DNA of 11,872 nucleotides from Euryarchaeota archaeon UBA33 (GCA_002506745.1 DAYE01000001.1:13407-25278); one strand, 5' to 3'; positions 1-6,059 are shown, counted from the first letter of the stretch. The notes: generated by a model from the letters alone, not told the origin. Translations and numbers: made by a program.

Positions 1-287
1 GGGATTGCTTGCTCTGTTGTATGTACAGTTATTACATTTGTGATTCCTTGTTTTGATGCTTGTTTATTGATAAATTCAAGGAAGTCTTGGTTCGTATCAA
101 TCGCAGAGACTTTTCCATTTTCTCCAACAAGATGAGAGAAAAGGAAAGTGAAGAATCCTCCACCTGATCCGATGTCTGCGATGGTTTGCCCTGGTTGGAT
201 GTTTAGGGCTTTAAGGATTTCATCTGCTTTGCTCTGTCTGTGTGCTGCTTTTCTGTTGAACATCTTTGCTTTTGAATATTTCCCCAT
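1..287 (-). CDS. Class I SAM-dependent methyltransferase, N-terminal part (runs off the left edge)
   Basis: The first 95 codons of a minus-strand gene are present, starting at ATG 287 and leaving the window at base 1. The translation begins MGKYSKAKMF. At about residues 37-46 it has the glycine-rich SAM-binding motif I (ADIGSGGGFF), and after the next helix an acidic strand end (VSAIDTN) matching motif II, where the Asp would hold the ribose of SAM. This is a Rossmann methyltransferase of the UbiE/ArsM-like broad group. The substrate cannot be told because the C-terminal half is missing. An AAGGAT sequence about 10 bases upstream of the ATG could be the ribosome site. An 8-bp palindrome and a TTTAAG-type TATA candidate lie further upstream. 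The enzyme is likely cytoplasmic, as no signal peptide is seen. Family assignment is firm; specific function is unknown. Confidence 0.88.
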   Translation of the reverse strand, partial: MGKYSKAKMFNRKAAHRQSKADEILKALNIQPGQTIADIGSGGGFFTFLFSHLVGENGKVSAIDTNQDFLEFINKQASKQGITNVITVHTTEQAI

Positions 288-312
288 ACGTCATCATCCT
301 TTTGAGTGTCTA

Positions 313-337
313 TGGAAACGGATTGTTTTCGTTTCCA
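313..337 (-). promoter_or_regulatory. Perfect 8-bp inverted repeat in the methyltransferase leader
   Basis: TGGAAACG at 313-320 and CGTTTCCA at 330-337 are exact reverse complements around a 9-base loop. The element sits 25-50 bases upstream of the methyltransferase start. It is downstream of an AT-rich TATA candidate (TTTAAGAT on the minus strand, about 360-367), so it would be in the mRNA leader or over the start region. It could be an operator for a dimeric regulator or an RNA hairpin. Which of these, if either, is inference. Confidence 0.4.
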
Positions 338-485
338 GGGCGAGTGAAGAGACCGCTATCTTAAATTGTTTTTCGTTCTGACAAACAGACGTAGAAGAAA
401 ATTTTCATTTTGTAATTTTATTACCAACCTTTTAAAAACAGTCTCGTATCGATAACACTAATAAGGGTCTCATGAATATAGGAAT

Positions 486-836
486 ATGACGAAAACATCG
501 TTAGGGTTGGAGGAGAATTTTGAGGCTGTGCTCTGCTATCTTTTCTTTTGGGTCTCCGGACTGTTCTTCTATTTTGTCGAAAATAAAAACAAGTATATCC
601 GTTTCCATGCGATGCAGTCGGTCCTGGTGTTTCTCCCGTTGATGATCCTTGCCTGGATTTTCGGGGGGTTTTTTGGGGTGTTCTCATATGGCTCTGGGTG
701 GTATTTCTTCGCCTGGATCAGCTGGGTTTTCTGGGTACTGCTGTTTGTCATGTGGCTTATTCTGATGGTCAAAGCATATCAGATGGTAAAATATAAACTT
801 CCGATTGTCGGAGATATCGCTGAGAAAAACTCATAA
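486..836 (+). CDS. DUF4870 family small membrane protein
   Basis: 116-residue integral membrane protein with three hydrophobic segments at about residues 11-31, 44-66 and 72-98. Family hallmarks are visible: the N-terminal GLEENFEAVLCYL, the loop VENKNKYIRFHAMQS (32-44) after helix 1, and the C-terminal YKLPIVGDIAEK (103-113). These match DUF4870 (Tic20-like small membrane proteins), whose biochemical role is not established. Length is normal for the family. The ATG at 486 is preceded by a weak AGGA-like site. An ATG at 472 is out of use because it meets a stop within a few codons. A TTTTAAAA TATA candidate lies at about 429-436. The gene is a single unit, ended by the structured region at 858-978. 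Family confident; role unknown. Confidence 0.9.
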   Translation: MTKTSLGLEENFEAVLCYLFFWVSGLFFYFVENKNKYIRFHAMQSVLVFLPLMILAWIFGGFFGVFSYGSGWYFFAWISWVFWVLLFVMWLILMVKAYQMVKYKLPIVGDIAEKNS

Positions 837-857
837 TCGTCGTAATTCTTCCTAAAT

Positions 858-978
858 ATCACTGACATTGGATTTGGAAAGAGTCGATTTCTGAAACAGG
901 AAATCGCACCTACAAATTCCAATCAGCCATTAGCGTGATACAGGAATAATCCCTTTTTTTCCTTTTTTTTATTTTTTT
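858..978 (+). terminator. Structured 3' region and T tract after the DUF4870 gene
   Basis: An imperfect long stem can be drawn. CTGA 862-865 pairs with TCAG 923-926, TTGGA 868-872 with TCCAA 918-922, TTTG 873-876 with CAAA 913-916, and CGATTTC 885-891 with GAAATCG 900-906 around an 8-base loop. ATCA 858-861 with TGAT 936-939 can extend it. A long T-rich tract follows at 954-978. This fits a transcription end for the upstream gene. The stem lies upstream of the next gene's TATA box, so it is not that gene's leader. The pairing was found by eye and no folding energy was computed. Confidence 0.5.
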
Positions 979-983
979 GATAC

Positions 984-992
984 CTTTTTATA
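984..992 (+). promoter_or_regulatory. TATA box for the AHSA1-domain gene
   Basis: The TTTTTATAG sequence lies about 40-48 bases upstream of the ATG at 1032. This predicts a start of transcription near 1012-1017 and a short leader carrying the GGTG ribosome site at 1021-1024. Archaeal TATA spacing is assumed. Confidence 0.5.
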
Positions 993-1031
993 GAGAAGAC
1001 CTTTATTCAATAATCACCTTGGTGTGTGGAT

Positions 1032-1427
1032 ATGAAAACAAAAACGCTTCATCAATCAGTTGTTTTTGAGACCGAGCCTCATGAGGTCTATGAGACGCTT
1101 ATGGATTCAAAAAAACATGCAGCATTCACTGGTGCGAAAGCAAAAATCGGTCGAAATGTTGGTGATGACTTTAGCGTATGGGACGACTGGGCGACAGGTA
1201 CGAATGTTGAGATAGTTCCAGATAAAAAGATCGTGCAGAAATGGCGGGGTACTGACTGGCCAAAGGATCATTATTCCCATGTTATGTTCGAATTAAAAAA
1301 GGTTGATCGTGGAACCCGTTTGGATTTCACGCAGACCGATATCCCGGAGTCGTTGTACGAGGAGCTCGCCCAGGGATGGAGAGAATGGTACTGGGAAAAG
1401 CTTAAAGTGTATTTTGCTAAGAAGTAA
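1032..1427 (+). CDS. SRPBCC/AHSA1 domain protein (activator of Hsp90 ATPase homologue 1-like)
   Basis: 131-residue cytoplasmic protein covering a single START/Bet v1-like helix-grip domain. Visible family features are the N-terminal LHQSVVFETEPHEVYETLMD (6-25), SKKHAAFTG (26-34), a central TGTNVEIVPDKKIVQKWR stretch, FELKKVDRGTRLDFTQTDIP (86-105), and the C-terminal amphipathic helix ending GWREWYWEKLKVYF (115-128). This is the AHSA1 subfamily. Known members bind hydrophobic ligands or chaperones, but the ligand here cannot be inferred. I chose ATG 1032 over the in-frame GTG at 1026 because the GGTG at 1021-1024 is then well spaced (7 bases) and family members begin MKTKT-like. The gene is a single unit that converges on the lipoprotein gene downstream. 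Confidence 0.92.
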   Translation: MKTKTLHQSVVFETEPHEVYETLMDSKKHAAFTGAKAKIGRNVGDDFSVWDDWATGTNVEIVPDKKIVQKWRGTDWPKDHYSHVMFELKKVDRGTRLDFTQTDIPESLYEELAQGWREWYWEKLKVYFAKK

Positions 1428-1439
1428 AAAATCAGGAAA

Positions 1440-1457
1440 GCATTGATTTTTCAATGC
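1440..1457. terminator. Perfect 7-bp hairpin between convergent genes
   Basis: GCATTGA (1440-1446) and TCAATGC (1451-1457) pair around a TTTT loop, between the AHSA1 gene end (1427) and the lipoprotein gene end (1512). On the minus strand a T run follows at 1426-1432. On the plus strand a T-rich stretch begins near 1496. The hairpin could serve both converging transcripts. Confidence 0.55.
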
Positions 1458-1511
1458 ATCGAATACGGGAAAAAATTTACAAATGGAACAGGTTGTCTCT
1501 TTTGATTTTTG

Positions 1512-2156
1512 TTATTCGACATCAAAGGTGCTCTCTGGGATGTCAGCGAATGAATAATTGCTGTAGAAGGAGTTTATTGTGACAGAGGTCCCTTCGGTAT
1601 TTGAGATGTACTGTTCTTTTAATGGCACACCTTTTTCATTCCAGATCCATAGTTTCACGGTCGTGGAGTTCCCACCTTGATTTGGATGGTATTGGATGAT
1701 GGTGGTTGGTTTGCCGCTGATGTTTTCTGTTCCTATGATGGTGAGTGTCTGGTTGTTCAGCAGATTCTGTACCATCTCTGTGGTGGACGGCTGGGGGGTG
1801 TTCATCTGCGCATTCTGTTGGAAGGTTTGTAACGTGGGGTCGTAGAGATACAATCCCTCCGGACGTTGGATGATGGTTTGTGTTGTTGAGATATTCCCCG
1901 AGGTGCTGTTTTCTTCCTCTTTTAGATAAGGCATTTTTTGCCATATTTTCGTTGTTGTGTTTTGTCGTATTACTCCATCGATGATAAAAGAGGTATCGAT
2001 CTCGTAATACACTGATTCGAGAACAGCAGCTTTTTCCAGGATTGTCTGGAGTGGATCCTCTGGTGATGGCATGTTTTGTTTGGTACATCCGCTACTCATC
2101 AGCAGCACACAAGTCATTGTTGTTATGAGTCCAAAGATTCGTATGTGTCTATCCAT
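1512..2156 (-). CDS. Predicted lipoprotein with a LolA-like fold
   Basis: 214 residues from ATG 2156. A basic N-terminus (MDRHIRIFG) and a hydrophobic stretch lead to a relaxed lipobox, MSSGC, with Cys24 as the likely lipidated residue. The protein would then be exported and membrane-anchored. The mature part has the style of LolA/LolB-like beta proteins: a helix (LQTILEKAAVLESVYYEID), a strand with TTTKIWQKMPYLKEE, RPEGLYLYDPTLQTFQQN, and later GKPTTIIQYHP followed by TVKLWIWNEKGVPLKEQY. In archaea such proteins are usually named outer-membrane-lipoprotein-sorting-like, but there is no outer membrane here, so the ligand is unknown. An in-frame ATG at 2165 would add three residues. I prefer 2156 because AAGGA (2170-2166) is 9 bases from it but touches the 2165 ATG. 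Confidence 0.78.
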   Translation of the reverse strand: MDRHIRIFGLITTMTCVLLMSSGCTKQNMPSPEDPLQTILEKAAVLESVYYEIDTSFIIDGVIRQNTTTKIWQKMPYLKEEENSTSGNISTTQTIIQRPEGLYLYDPTLQTFQQNAQMNTPQPSTTEMVQNLLNNQTLTIIGTENISGKPTTIIQYHPNQGGNSTTVKLWIWNEKGVPLKEQYISNTEGTSVTINSFYSNYSFADIPESTFDVE

Positions 2157-2197
2157 TGTTTTCATTCCTTAGAGTACCGGTCGAAGAAGACCTGGTT

Positions 2198-2206
2198 CTT
2201 TAAAAA
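2198..2206 (-). promoter_or_regulatory. TATA box for the lipoprotein gene
   Basis: On the minus strand this reads TCTTTTTAAAGAA. It is about 45 bases upstream of the start at 2156, which predicts transcription from about 2175 and a short leader with the AAGGA site. Confidence 0.4.
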
Positions 2207-2319
2207 GATTTCCAAATTCCCATGGTGCAGGATATTGTTTTTTCATAAGGCTTGGTAGTCTTTTTCTGTTGTTTCCTCTCGTGGAGCTCCTGCTTTTTTT
2301 TGTTGGTTGGAACAATAGG

Positions 2320-2350
2320 TTTAAATATTATTTAAATTAATATATAATAT
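2320..2350 (+). promoter_or_regulatory. AT-rich promoter region of the 97-residue protein gene
   Basis: Three TATA-like sequences follow one another: TTTAAATA at 2320, TTTAAATT at 2331 and TATATAATAT at 2341. They lie 50-80 bases upstream of the start at 2400. Which one is used cannot be told. The rest of the divergent intergenic region (2166-2399) shows only T-rich runs. Confidence 0.45.
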
Positions 2351-2399
2351 ATACACATTAAAAACAATGCAAACAAGAAGAAACCATGAGCTGTGATTT

Positions 2400-2693
2400 A
2401 TGGCCGAACAAGAAAGCGTCTCCATTAAAAAGGCAATCGACGACCTTATGCAGACCCATATCTTCAAAGAACTTGCAAAGCAAAACGACCCTGAATTCAC
2501 TAGACAACTCGCCCTCTGGCTTGTCAGATACATCCTAGTTCTTGCCTCAATGAAAAGTTCCTTTAAGATTAGCTTCGAAGAAACTCTGCTCAATCTTCAC
2601 GGGGACAACTACAGAAAAATCATCGAAGTCACCAATAAAACATTTCAAAGTAAACAAGATCACACAGAAAACGACAACACCTATATTCGATAA
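2400..2693 (+). CDS. Small hypothetical cytoplasmic protein
   Basis: 97 residues, not recognised. It looks like a real coding region: it has a strong archaeal promoter region upstream, codon use like its neighbours and a hairpin plus A/T-rich end downstream. The sequence is helical in character. An amphipathic helix (SIKKAIDDLMQTHIFKELAKQ, 7-27) is followed by a hydrophobic helix with basic residues (FTRQLALWLVRYILVLASMK, 33-52), then a short FKISFEETLLNLHGDNYRKI segment and a polar tail. No signal peptide, cysteine motif or catalytic motif is seen. The hydrophobic helix is interrupted by Arg, so a soluble helical bundle is more likely than a membrane protein. The GTGAT just upstream of the ATG resembles part of an anti-16S site. 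Confidence 0.72.
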   Translation: MAEQESVSIKKAIDDLMQTHIFKELAKQNDPEFTRQLALWLVRYILVLASMKSSFKISFEETLLNLHGDNYRKIIEVTNKTFQSKQDHTENDNTYIR

Positions 2694-2739
2694 AACAAAA
2701 AAACAAAAAAGAGAGGTAAGAGAGAATCAATCTCCTACC
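2694..2739 (-). terminator. Hairpin plus T tract at the end of the PRC-barrel gene
   Basis: GGTA-a-GAGA (2715-2723) pairs with TCTC-c-TACC (2731-2739), giving eight pairs with one mismatch around a 7-base loop. On the minus strand the hairpin is followed by a long T-rich run (2713 down to 2694), so it reads as an intrinsic-type terminator for the gene ending at 2754. Confidence 0.6.
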
Positions 2740-2753
2740 GTACATTTGCTATT

Positions 2754-3314
2754 CTATAACTTCCGTGTCTTCTGCCAGTATTCTTTTAACTCGTGAAGCG
2801 CTTGATCGAGCGTAATCGTGTTTTTCGCAGTGGTGATATGATTCGGCTCAATCGGGAAAGTCGTGTTATACGGCAAATGCCAGGTCTCACAGATATATGG
2901 GTCAGGCAAGATACCGAGGTTGTTGATTGTTCCATTGCTTTCTACCCATGTGGTAAATGTCCCGACTCGGGAGTGGAACTTGTCATACACAGGCATCTCA
3001 ATTAACTCATCAACCGGGCAGGTCGTTGGCCCACAAGGAACTGTTTTGTTCCAGTATCTGGTCAGATCATCCATCGTCTTGGTCAACGTGACCGTGTTCC
3101 CGACAGTACGGATATAGTCATTATAGACCGGTACTAATTTATTACCACCCCTAAAATAGGTGTTCCGTGCGAAGTCGTTTAACTTTATCCCGAAAAAATG
3201 CCCAGGATAATCGTCGTTCCAGCTGTTCCATGTTTTATCGACCCAACCGACTGCGTTTCCGGTTGCGTCAAATACTTCTTTTCCAATTAACTCATTAGAG
3301 TTCCATATTTTCAT
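2754..3314 (-). CDS. Tandem PRC-barrel domain protein
   Basis: 186 residues made of two PRC-barrel units. Barrel 1 (about 6-88) starts NELIGKEVFDATGNAVGWV and ends VYNDYIRTVGNTVTLTKT followed by MDDLTRYWNKT. Barrel 2 (about 101-183) starts VDELIEMPVYDKFHSRVGTF and ends FPIEPNHITTAKNTITLDQ followed by ALHELKEYWQKT. The two ends (DLTRYWNKT and ELKEYWQKT) align, so an internal duplication is clear. The linker CGPTTCP (94-100) holds two cysteines. PRC barrels are small beta barrels known from photosynthetic reaction centre H subunits and RimM; stand-alone archaeal forms have no firm function. No signal peptide is present, so it is cytoplasmic. The start at 3314 has a strong GAGGTGG ribosome site (3327-3321) six bases away. 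Confidence 0.9.
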   Translation of the reverse strand: MKIWNSNELIGKEVFDATGNAVGWVDKTWNSWNDDYPGHFFGIKLNDFARNTYFRGGNKLVPVYNDYIRTVGNTVTLTKTMDDLTRYWNKTVPCGPTTCPVDELIEMPVYDKFHSRVGTFTTWVESNGTINNLGILPDPYICETWHLPYNTTFPIEPNHITTAKNTITLDQALHELKEYWQKTRKL

Positions 3315-3417
3315 CTATTTCCACCTCACTACCTAGTGTATTTTTAATATCTCCTAGTTTTTTTTGATATGTATTCAATTAATTTAAATGTTTCTATTAA
3401 TCAAAAAATTTTAACGA

Positions 3418-3465
3418 GAAAAAAATACATAAGAAAAGAAAAAAAAAAGAGGGTTGTATTACCCT
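3418..3465 (-). terminator. Hairpin and T tract at the end of the choice-of-anchor-like gene
   Basis: AGGGT (3450-3454) and ACCCT (3461-3465) pair across the stop codon at 3461-3459. On the minus strand a long T-rich run follows (3449 to about 3418). The stretch 3315-3417 upstream of the PRC-barrel gene is AT-rich and carries a TTTAAATTAA promoter candidate at about 3382-3391 (minus strand). Confidence 0.5.
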
Positions 3466-4499
3466 ATAATAAAAAAGAACAGCAGGAATTTAGGTTTGTA
3501 AGTGCTGCTCGCTGTTACTCCCTCATCACAGGTTACATCAACGACAATGGTTGGTTTACCAATACCAATGATCATCGTTTTTGCTGATTCCGTACTGTTC
3601 ACCGAGATATCTCCCACTGTGATAGTTTTCAGCCCACCTGATGGTGAAAGGATGATACCACCTGAAATGTTAAACGTAGCAACACAATTTGTCGCCTGAG
3701 TGTCCCCTGAGTTAGTGATTGTTGCGGTAACCCCAAGACCACCTTCAACGACTACAGTCAGCTCTGGTTGTAACATATCAGAAAGCGTAACCATGTAGTT
3801 GTATTGTGTCCAATTGGTTGGTGGCTCAATATAAGGATCTTCAGTGATGATCTTAAAGCTTGAGGGATCATTTGTTGATATCGAGACGCCGACTTGGAAT
3901 CGATCTGGTTCATAATCACCTGAGCCAGTTTTTGCCCAGAAAGAGATAGTTACAATACCAGACTCTACTTCAGTGATGGAAAAATCATCTATTCCTAACC
4001 AGAACGAATCGTGATTCACACAACGAATTGATGCATAGAAGTCAATATCCCCAGAGGATAATTGAGGCGTTATCAGCCAATCATCGTTTAATATATCTGT
4101 TGGAACTGCATCGAAACATGCTGCATATTTCGCTCCCGAATGAGCAGTGTCATTCAATGGTTCTGGATCGGTCATCGATGGATTGAAGATGATATACGAC
4201 CCTGTATAATATTCATTTGTGAAATCAAGATCCTCGAAACCCCATACTTGTTGTCCATCCCCATCAAATTGTGTCCAAGGTGGGAAACTCAACAAAAAAT
4301 CATCATAACTGTCGAAATTATCCTCAAAAAGAGCCGATGTCGTCAATGACTCATAGGCACTTTTGATTATTTGCTGCGTCTGGTTGGTCATTTTCGTCAT
4401 ACCAGTTGTTTTCGTACTTGCTGTTACCGGCAAGACAAGAGCAAGGGTTATCGCTAGGACGATAGCTGCTTTTCCGATATTCTTCTTATCATTTTTCAT
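3459..4499 (-). CDS. Exported choice-of-anchor-J-like protein with rearranged domain order
   Basis: 346 residues. A basic N-terminus and hydrophobic segment (MKNDKKNIGK, then 11-28) form a signal peptide ending near VTASTK. From 58 a choice-of-anchor J / cleaved-adhesin type beta-sandwich begins: FEDNFDSYDDF, PPWTQFDGDG (74-83), then LNDDWLITPQLSSG (137-150). The expected next strands (TISFWAKTGSGDYEPDRFQVGVS to PPTNWTQYNY) appear only at 184-235. The strands that normally close the domain (DIDFYASIRCVNHDSFWLGI followed by DDFSI) come first, at 151-175. Residues 245-346 form a second domain (PELTVVVEGGLGVTATITN, GIGKPT, VTCDEG, ending KFLLFFFIIG) shared with the large propeller protein at 7508. 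It is likely at the cell surface and its ligand is unknown. The start is supported by AGGAG (4513-4509), nine bases away, and a TATA box at 4535-4543. Confidence 0.85.
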   Translation of the reverse strand: MKNDKKNIGKAAIVLAITLALVLPVTASTKTTGMTKMTNQTQQIIKSAYESLTTSALFEDNFDSYDDFLLSFPPWTQFDGDGQQVWGFEDLDFTNEYYTGSYIIFNPSMTDPEPLNDTAHSGAKYAACFDAVPTDILNDDWLITPQLSSGDIDFYASIRCVNHDSFWLGIDDFSITEVESGIVTISFWAKTGSGDYEPDRFQVGVSISTNDPSSFKIITEDPYIEPPTNWTQYNYMVTLSDMLQPELTVVVEGGLGVTATITNSGDTQATNCVATFNISGGIILSPSGGLKTITVGDISVNSTESAKTMIIGIGKPTIVVDVTCDEGVTASSTYKPKFLLFFFIIG

Positions 4500-4534
4500 A
4501 TGTTTATTCTCCTAGGTAAAATAAATCTTATCTA

Positions 4535-4543
4535 ATTTATAAG
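4535..4543 (-). promoter_or_regulatory. TATA box for the choice-of-anchor-like gene
   Basis: The minus strand reads CTTATAAATTAG here, 36-44 bases upstream of the start at 4499. This predicts a very short leader beginning close to the AGGAG ribosome site. The rest of the gap (4544-4704) holds a T run on the minus strand at 4602-4608 that may end the upstream gene, and nothing else recognisable. Confidence 0.5.
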
Positions 4544-4704
4544 GATATTGAATAAAATCTTGTACGAAACCAAACTATTAGTGTATTTCTTTTGCAGTTG
4601 ACAAAAAAACAACAATTCAATGGATCTCTTTAGCCACGTATCGATACTAAACCAACACAGGTCTTCATCCCTTCAACCGAAAGGATTTGATCATCTGAGA
4701 AAAA

Positions 4705-5154
4705 CTATAACACCACAAAGAGAAAATCCTTATACACAATTTGTCCTGACTGGATATAGAGAGAATTTATTTTCTTATGCAACCAGTCTTCTGGAGGGAT
4801 ACTGACTTTGATGATATACAGTTTCGCTCTGAAAAGCTTGGTATGAACTTGGAACAAATAATCCCCCCGCTCATCAGTTTGTCCACTATATGAAAAGAAA
4901 AATCCTTTCACGCTGATATTGGCACCCGCATAAGGATGCATGCCCTCGCCAGGGGTATAGACTGAGACATGGATAAGCAGATAGCCAGTCAACACCGTAG
5001 GTAATGACTCTTCTTGGACATCAGAAATTTGCTTTTCAACAGCAGAGGTCGTGGAAGATTTTTGCTCTGAGACCACACGATATGATGAGACCACCGGCAG
5101 AACCATCAGCGCCATTAACACAAAAAAACAAAATACCATTATCTTTTTCTTCAT
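4705..5154 (-). CDS. Small exported protein with a carboxypeptidase-regulatory-like (Ig-fold) domain
   Basis: 149 residues from ATG 5154. MKKKIMVFCFFVLMALMVLP is a clear signal peptide with cleavage likely near VVSS/YR. After a Ser/Thr/Glu-rich spacer (27-51), residues 53-149 look like one small beta domain: LLIHVSVYTPGEG, then PYAGANISVKG, SGQTDERGDYLF and KLYIIKVSIPP. The G-x-T-D-x-x-G-x-Y-x-F pattern is typical of CarboxypepD_reg-like / Ig-fold domains. These act as surface or accessory modules, not as enzymes. The end (KDFLFVVL) is hydrophobic, loosely like the tails of the two shared-domain proteins. An in-frame GTG at 5163 is rejected as start because it lies inside the ribosome site AGGTGAT (5165-5159). 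No function beyond surface location can be given. Confidence 0.75.
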   Translation of the reverse strand: MKKKIMVFCFFVLMALMVLPVVSSYRVVSEQKSSTTSAVEKQISDVQEESLPTVLTGYLLIHVSVYTPGEGMHPYAGANISVKGFFFSYSGQTDERGDYLFQVHTKLFRAKLYIIKVSIPPEDWLHKKINSLYIQSGQIVYKDFLFVVL

Positions 5155-5191
5155 AACTATCACCTAATCTGCATATTTATAATAGATAGGT

Positions 5192-5200
5192 GTATAAAAA
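5192..5200 (-). promoter_or_regulatory. TATA box for the small exported protein gene
   Basis: The minus strand reads GTTTTTATACAC here, 38-46 bases upstream of ATG 5154. This predicts transcription from about 5171, just before the AGGTGAT ribosome site. A second AT-rich sequence (TTATAAATA at 5182-5174) is too close to the start. Confidence 0.4.
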
Positions 5201-5219
5201 CCTAACTCTGATTAACGCA

Positions 5220-5228
5220 ATATTTAAG
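5220..5228 (+). promoter_or_regulatory. TATA box for the DUF996 gene
   Basis: ATATTTAAG lies 55-63 bases before ATG 5283, giving an expected transcript start near 5250 and a leader of about 30 bases with GAGGAGA at 5268-5274. Confidence 0.45.
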
Positions 5229-5282
5229 TCCCATTTGTTGTTTCTGAGTTCACATCAATCAATTGTTGAGGAGAGAAAAATC

Positions 5283-5906
5283 ATGTCAAAATTAAGTCAA
5301 GCAAAAATGTTAGGCGGAATTGGCTCCATTCTCATGCTGCTTCTTCCAGTCCCCACGGCAGGATTAATCGTCGCCTTTGTAGGCCTAATCCTCGTCCTCG
5401 TCGCTGTGAAGTACATCGCAGACGAAATTAAAGACCATAAAGTCTTCAATAACTTTTTACTCACCTTCATCATCGTCATCATCGGCGTCGTCGTCGCAAT
5501 CTTCATGATTGTTATATCATTCTTTTCCTTTGGCGCTGGGATAGACTGGACGAATTTCCAGAACGTAACGTCAATGCCGCAATTCACCCAGATGATGCAA
5601 ACCAATGGCGTCGTACCGTTCTTGACTTCCATCATCGCAGGATTGCTCGTCTTATGGATCACCCTTATCTTCGCTGCTTACTTCCTCCGGAAAAGCTACA
5701 ACAAGATCGCCAGCGAGACCCACACGTCAATGTTTCATACCGCTGGTCTGCTTTACCTCATCGGTGCGTTGACGGCCATCGTCCTCGTCGGGTTCGTCAT
5801 CATCTTCATAGCGTTCATCATGCAAATCATCGCATTCTTCTCGATGCCAGAGAATCTACCCCAAGCAATCCAAACAGCACCGCCTCCAAAAACAGAAACA
5901 CCATAA
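5283..5906 (+). CDS. DUF996 family membrane protein
   Basis: 207 residues from ATG 5283, where GAGGAGA (5268-5274) is ideally spaced. The open frame extends upstream to 5190, but that part precedes the ribosome site. The N-terminus MSKLSQAKMLGGIGSILMLL, the KYIADEIKDHKVFNN segment (43-57), the YFLRKSYNKIA segment (133-143) and the helix TAGLLYLIGALTAIVLVGFV (153-172) match DUF996, an archaeal membrane family of unknown function. Hydrophobic helices lie at about 8-22, 25-42, 58-82, 112-135, 150-172 and 170-187, with a short polar, Pro-rich cytoplasmic tail. Length is normal. It is the only plus-strand gene in the middle of the window and is transcribed divergently from the small exported protein gene. 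Confidence 0.9.
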   Translation: MSKLSQAKMLGGIGSILMLLLPVPTAGLIVAFVGLILVLVAVKYIADEIKDHKVFNNFLLTFIIVIIGVVVAIFMIVISFFSFGAGIDWTNFQNVTSMPQFTQMMQTNGVVPFLTSIIAGLLVLWITLIFAAYFLRKSYNKIASETHTSMFHTAGLLYLIGALTAIVLVGFVIIFIAFIMQIIAFFSMPENLPQAIQTAPPPKTETP

Positions 5907-5913
5907 CTTGAAT

Positions 5914-5942
5914 GGGCACCTTTTTGCCCTTTCTTCCTTTTC
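5914..5942 (+). terminator. Hairpin and T-rich tail after the DUF996 gene
   Basis: GGGCA (5914-5918) pairs with TGCCC (5925-5929) around CCTTTT and is followed by a pyrimidine run (TTTCTTCCTTTTCC). It begins eight bases after the stop codon. Confidence 0.55.
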
Positions 5943-5995
5943 CGTTCCACTATAATTTTTTCTCTTACATTTTGTTAAAATAAAGAATATTCGTG

Positions 5996-6041
5996 TAAAA
6001 AAAAATAATTAAAAGAAAAAAATGAACCAATGAAGTTGGTT
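5996..6041 (-). terminator. Hairpin and T tract at the end of the first paralogue
   Basis: AACCAA (6025-6030) and TTGGTT (6036-6041) pair around a 5-base loop. On the minus strand a T-rich run follows from 6023 down to about 5996. It lies about 20 bases past the stop of the gene ending at 6060. Confidence 0.55.
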
Positions 6042-6059
6042 GCTTGTCGTTTTATTATT

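Noticed and set aside
148..381. Plus-strand open frame of 77 codons
   Set aside because: It lies opposite the methyltransferase start, whose reading frame has clear SAM-binding motifs, and it shows no protein-like features.
421..772. Minus-strand open frames opposite the DUF4870 gene
   Set aside because: They are antisense to a recognisable membrane family and have no ribosome site or domain.
2321..2593. Minus-strand open frame of 90 codons opposite the 97-residue gene
   Set aside because: The plus-strand frame has the promoter, the helical pattern and neighbour-like codon use. The antisense frame ends within the AT-rich promoter.
3369..3587. Plus-strand open frame of 72 codons
   Set aside because: It is rich in Lys from the A tract (terminator on the other strand) and overlaps the end of the choice-of-anchor-like gene.
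4620..4805. Plus-strand open frame of 61 codons
   Set aside because: No ribosome site or domain; it overlaps the end of the small exported protein gene.
5190..5282. Upstream extension of the DUF996 gene
   Set aside because: The extension covers the TATA box and the GAGGAGA site, and the family begins at MSKLSQAK.
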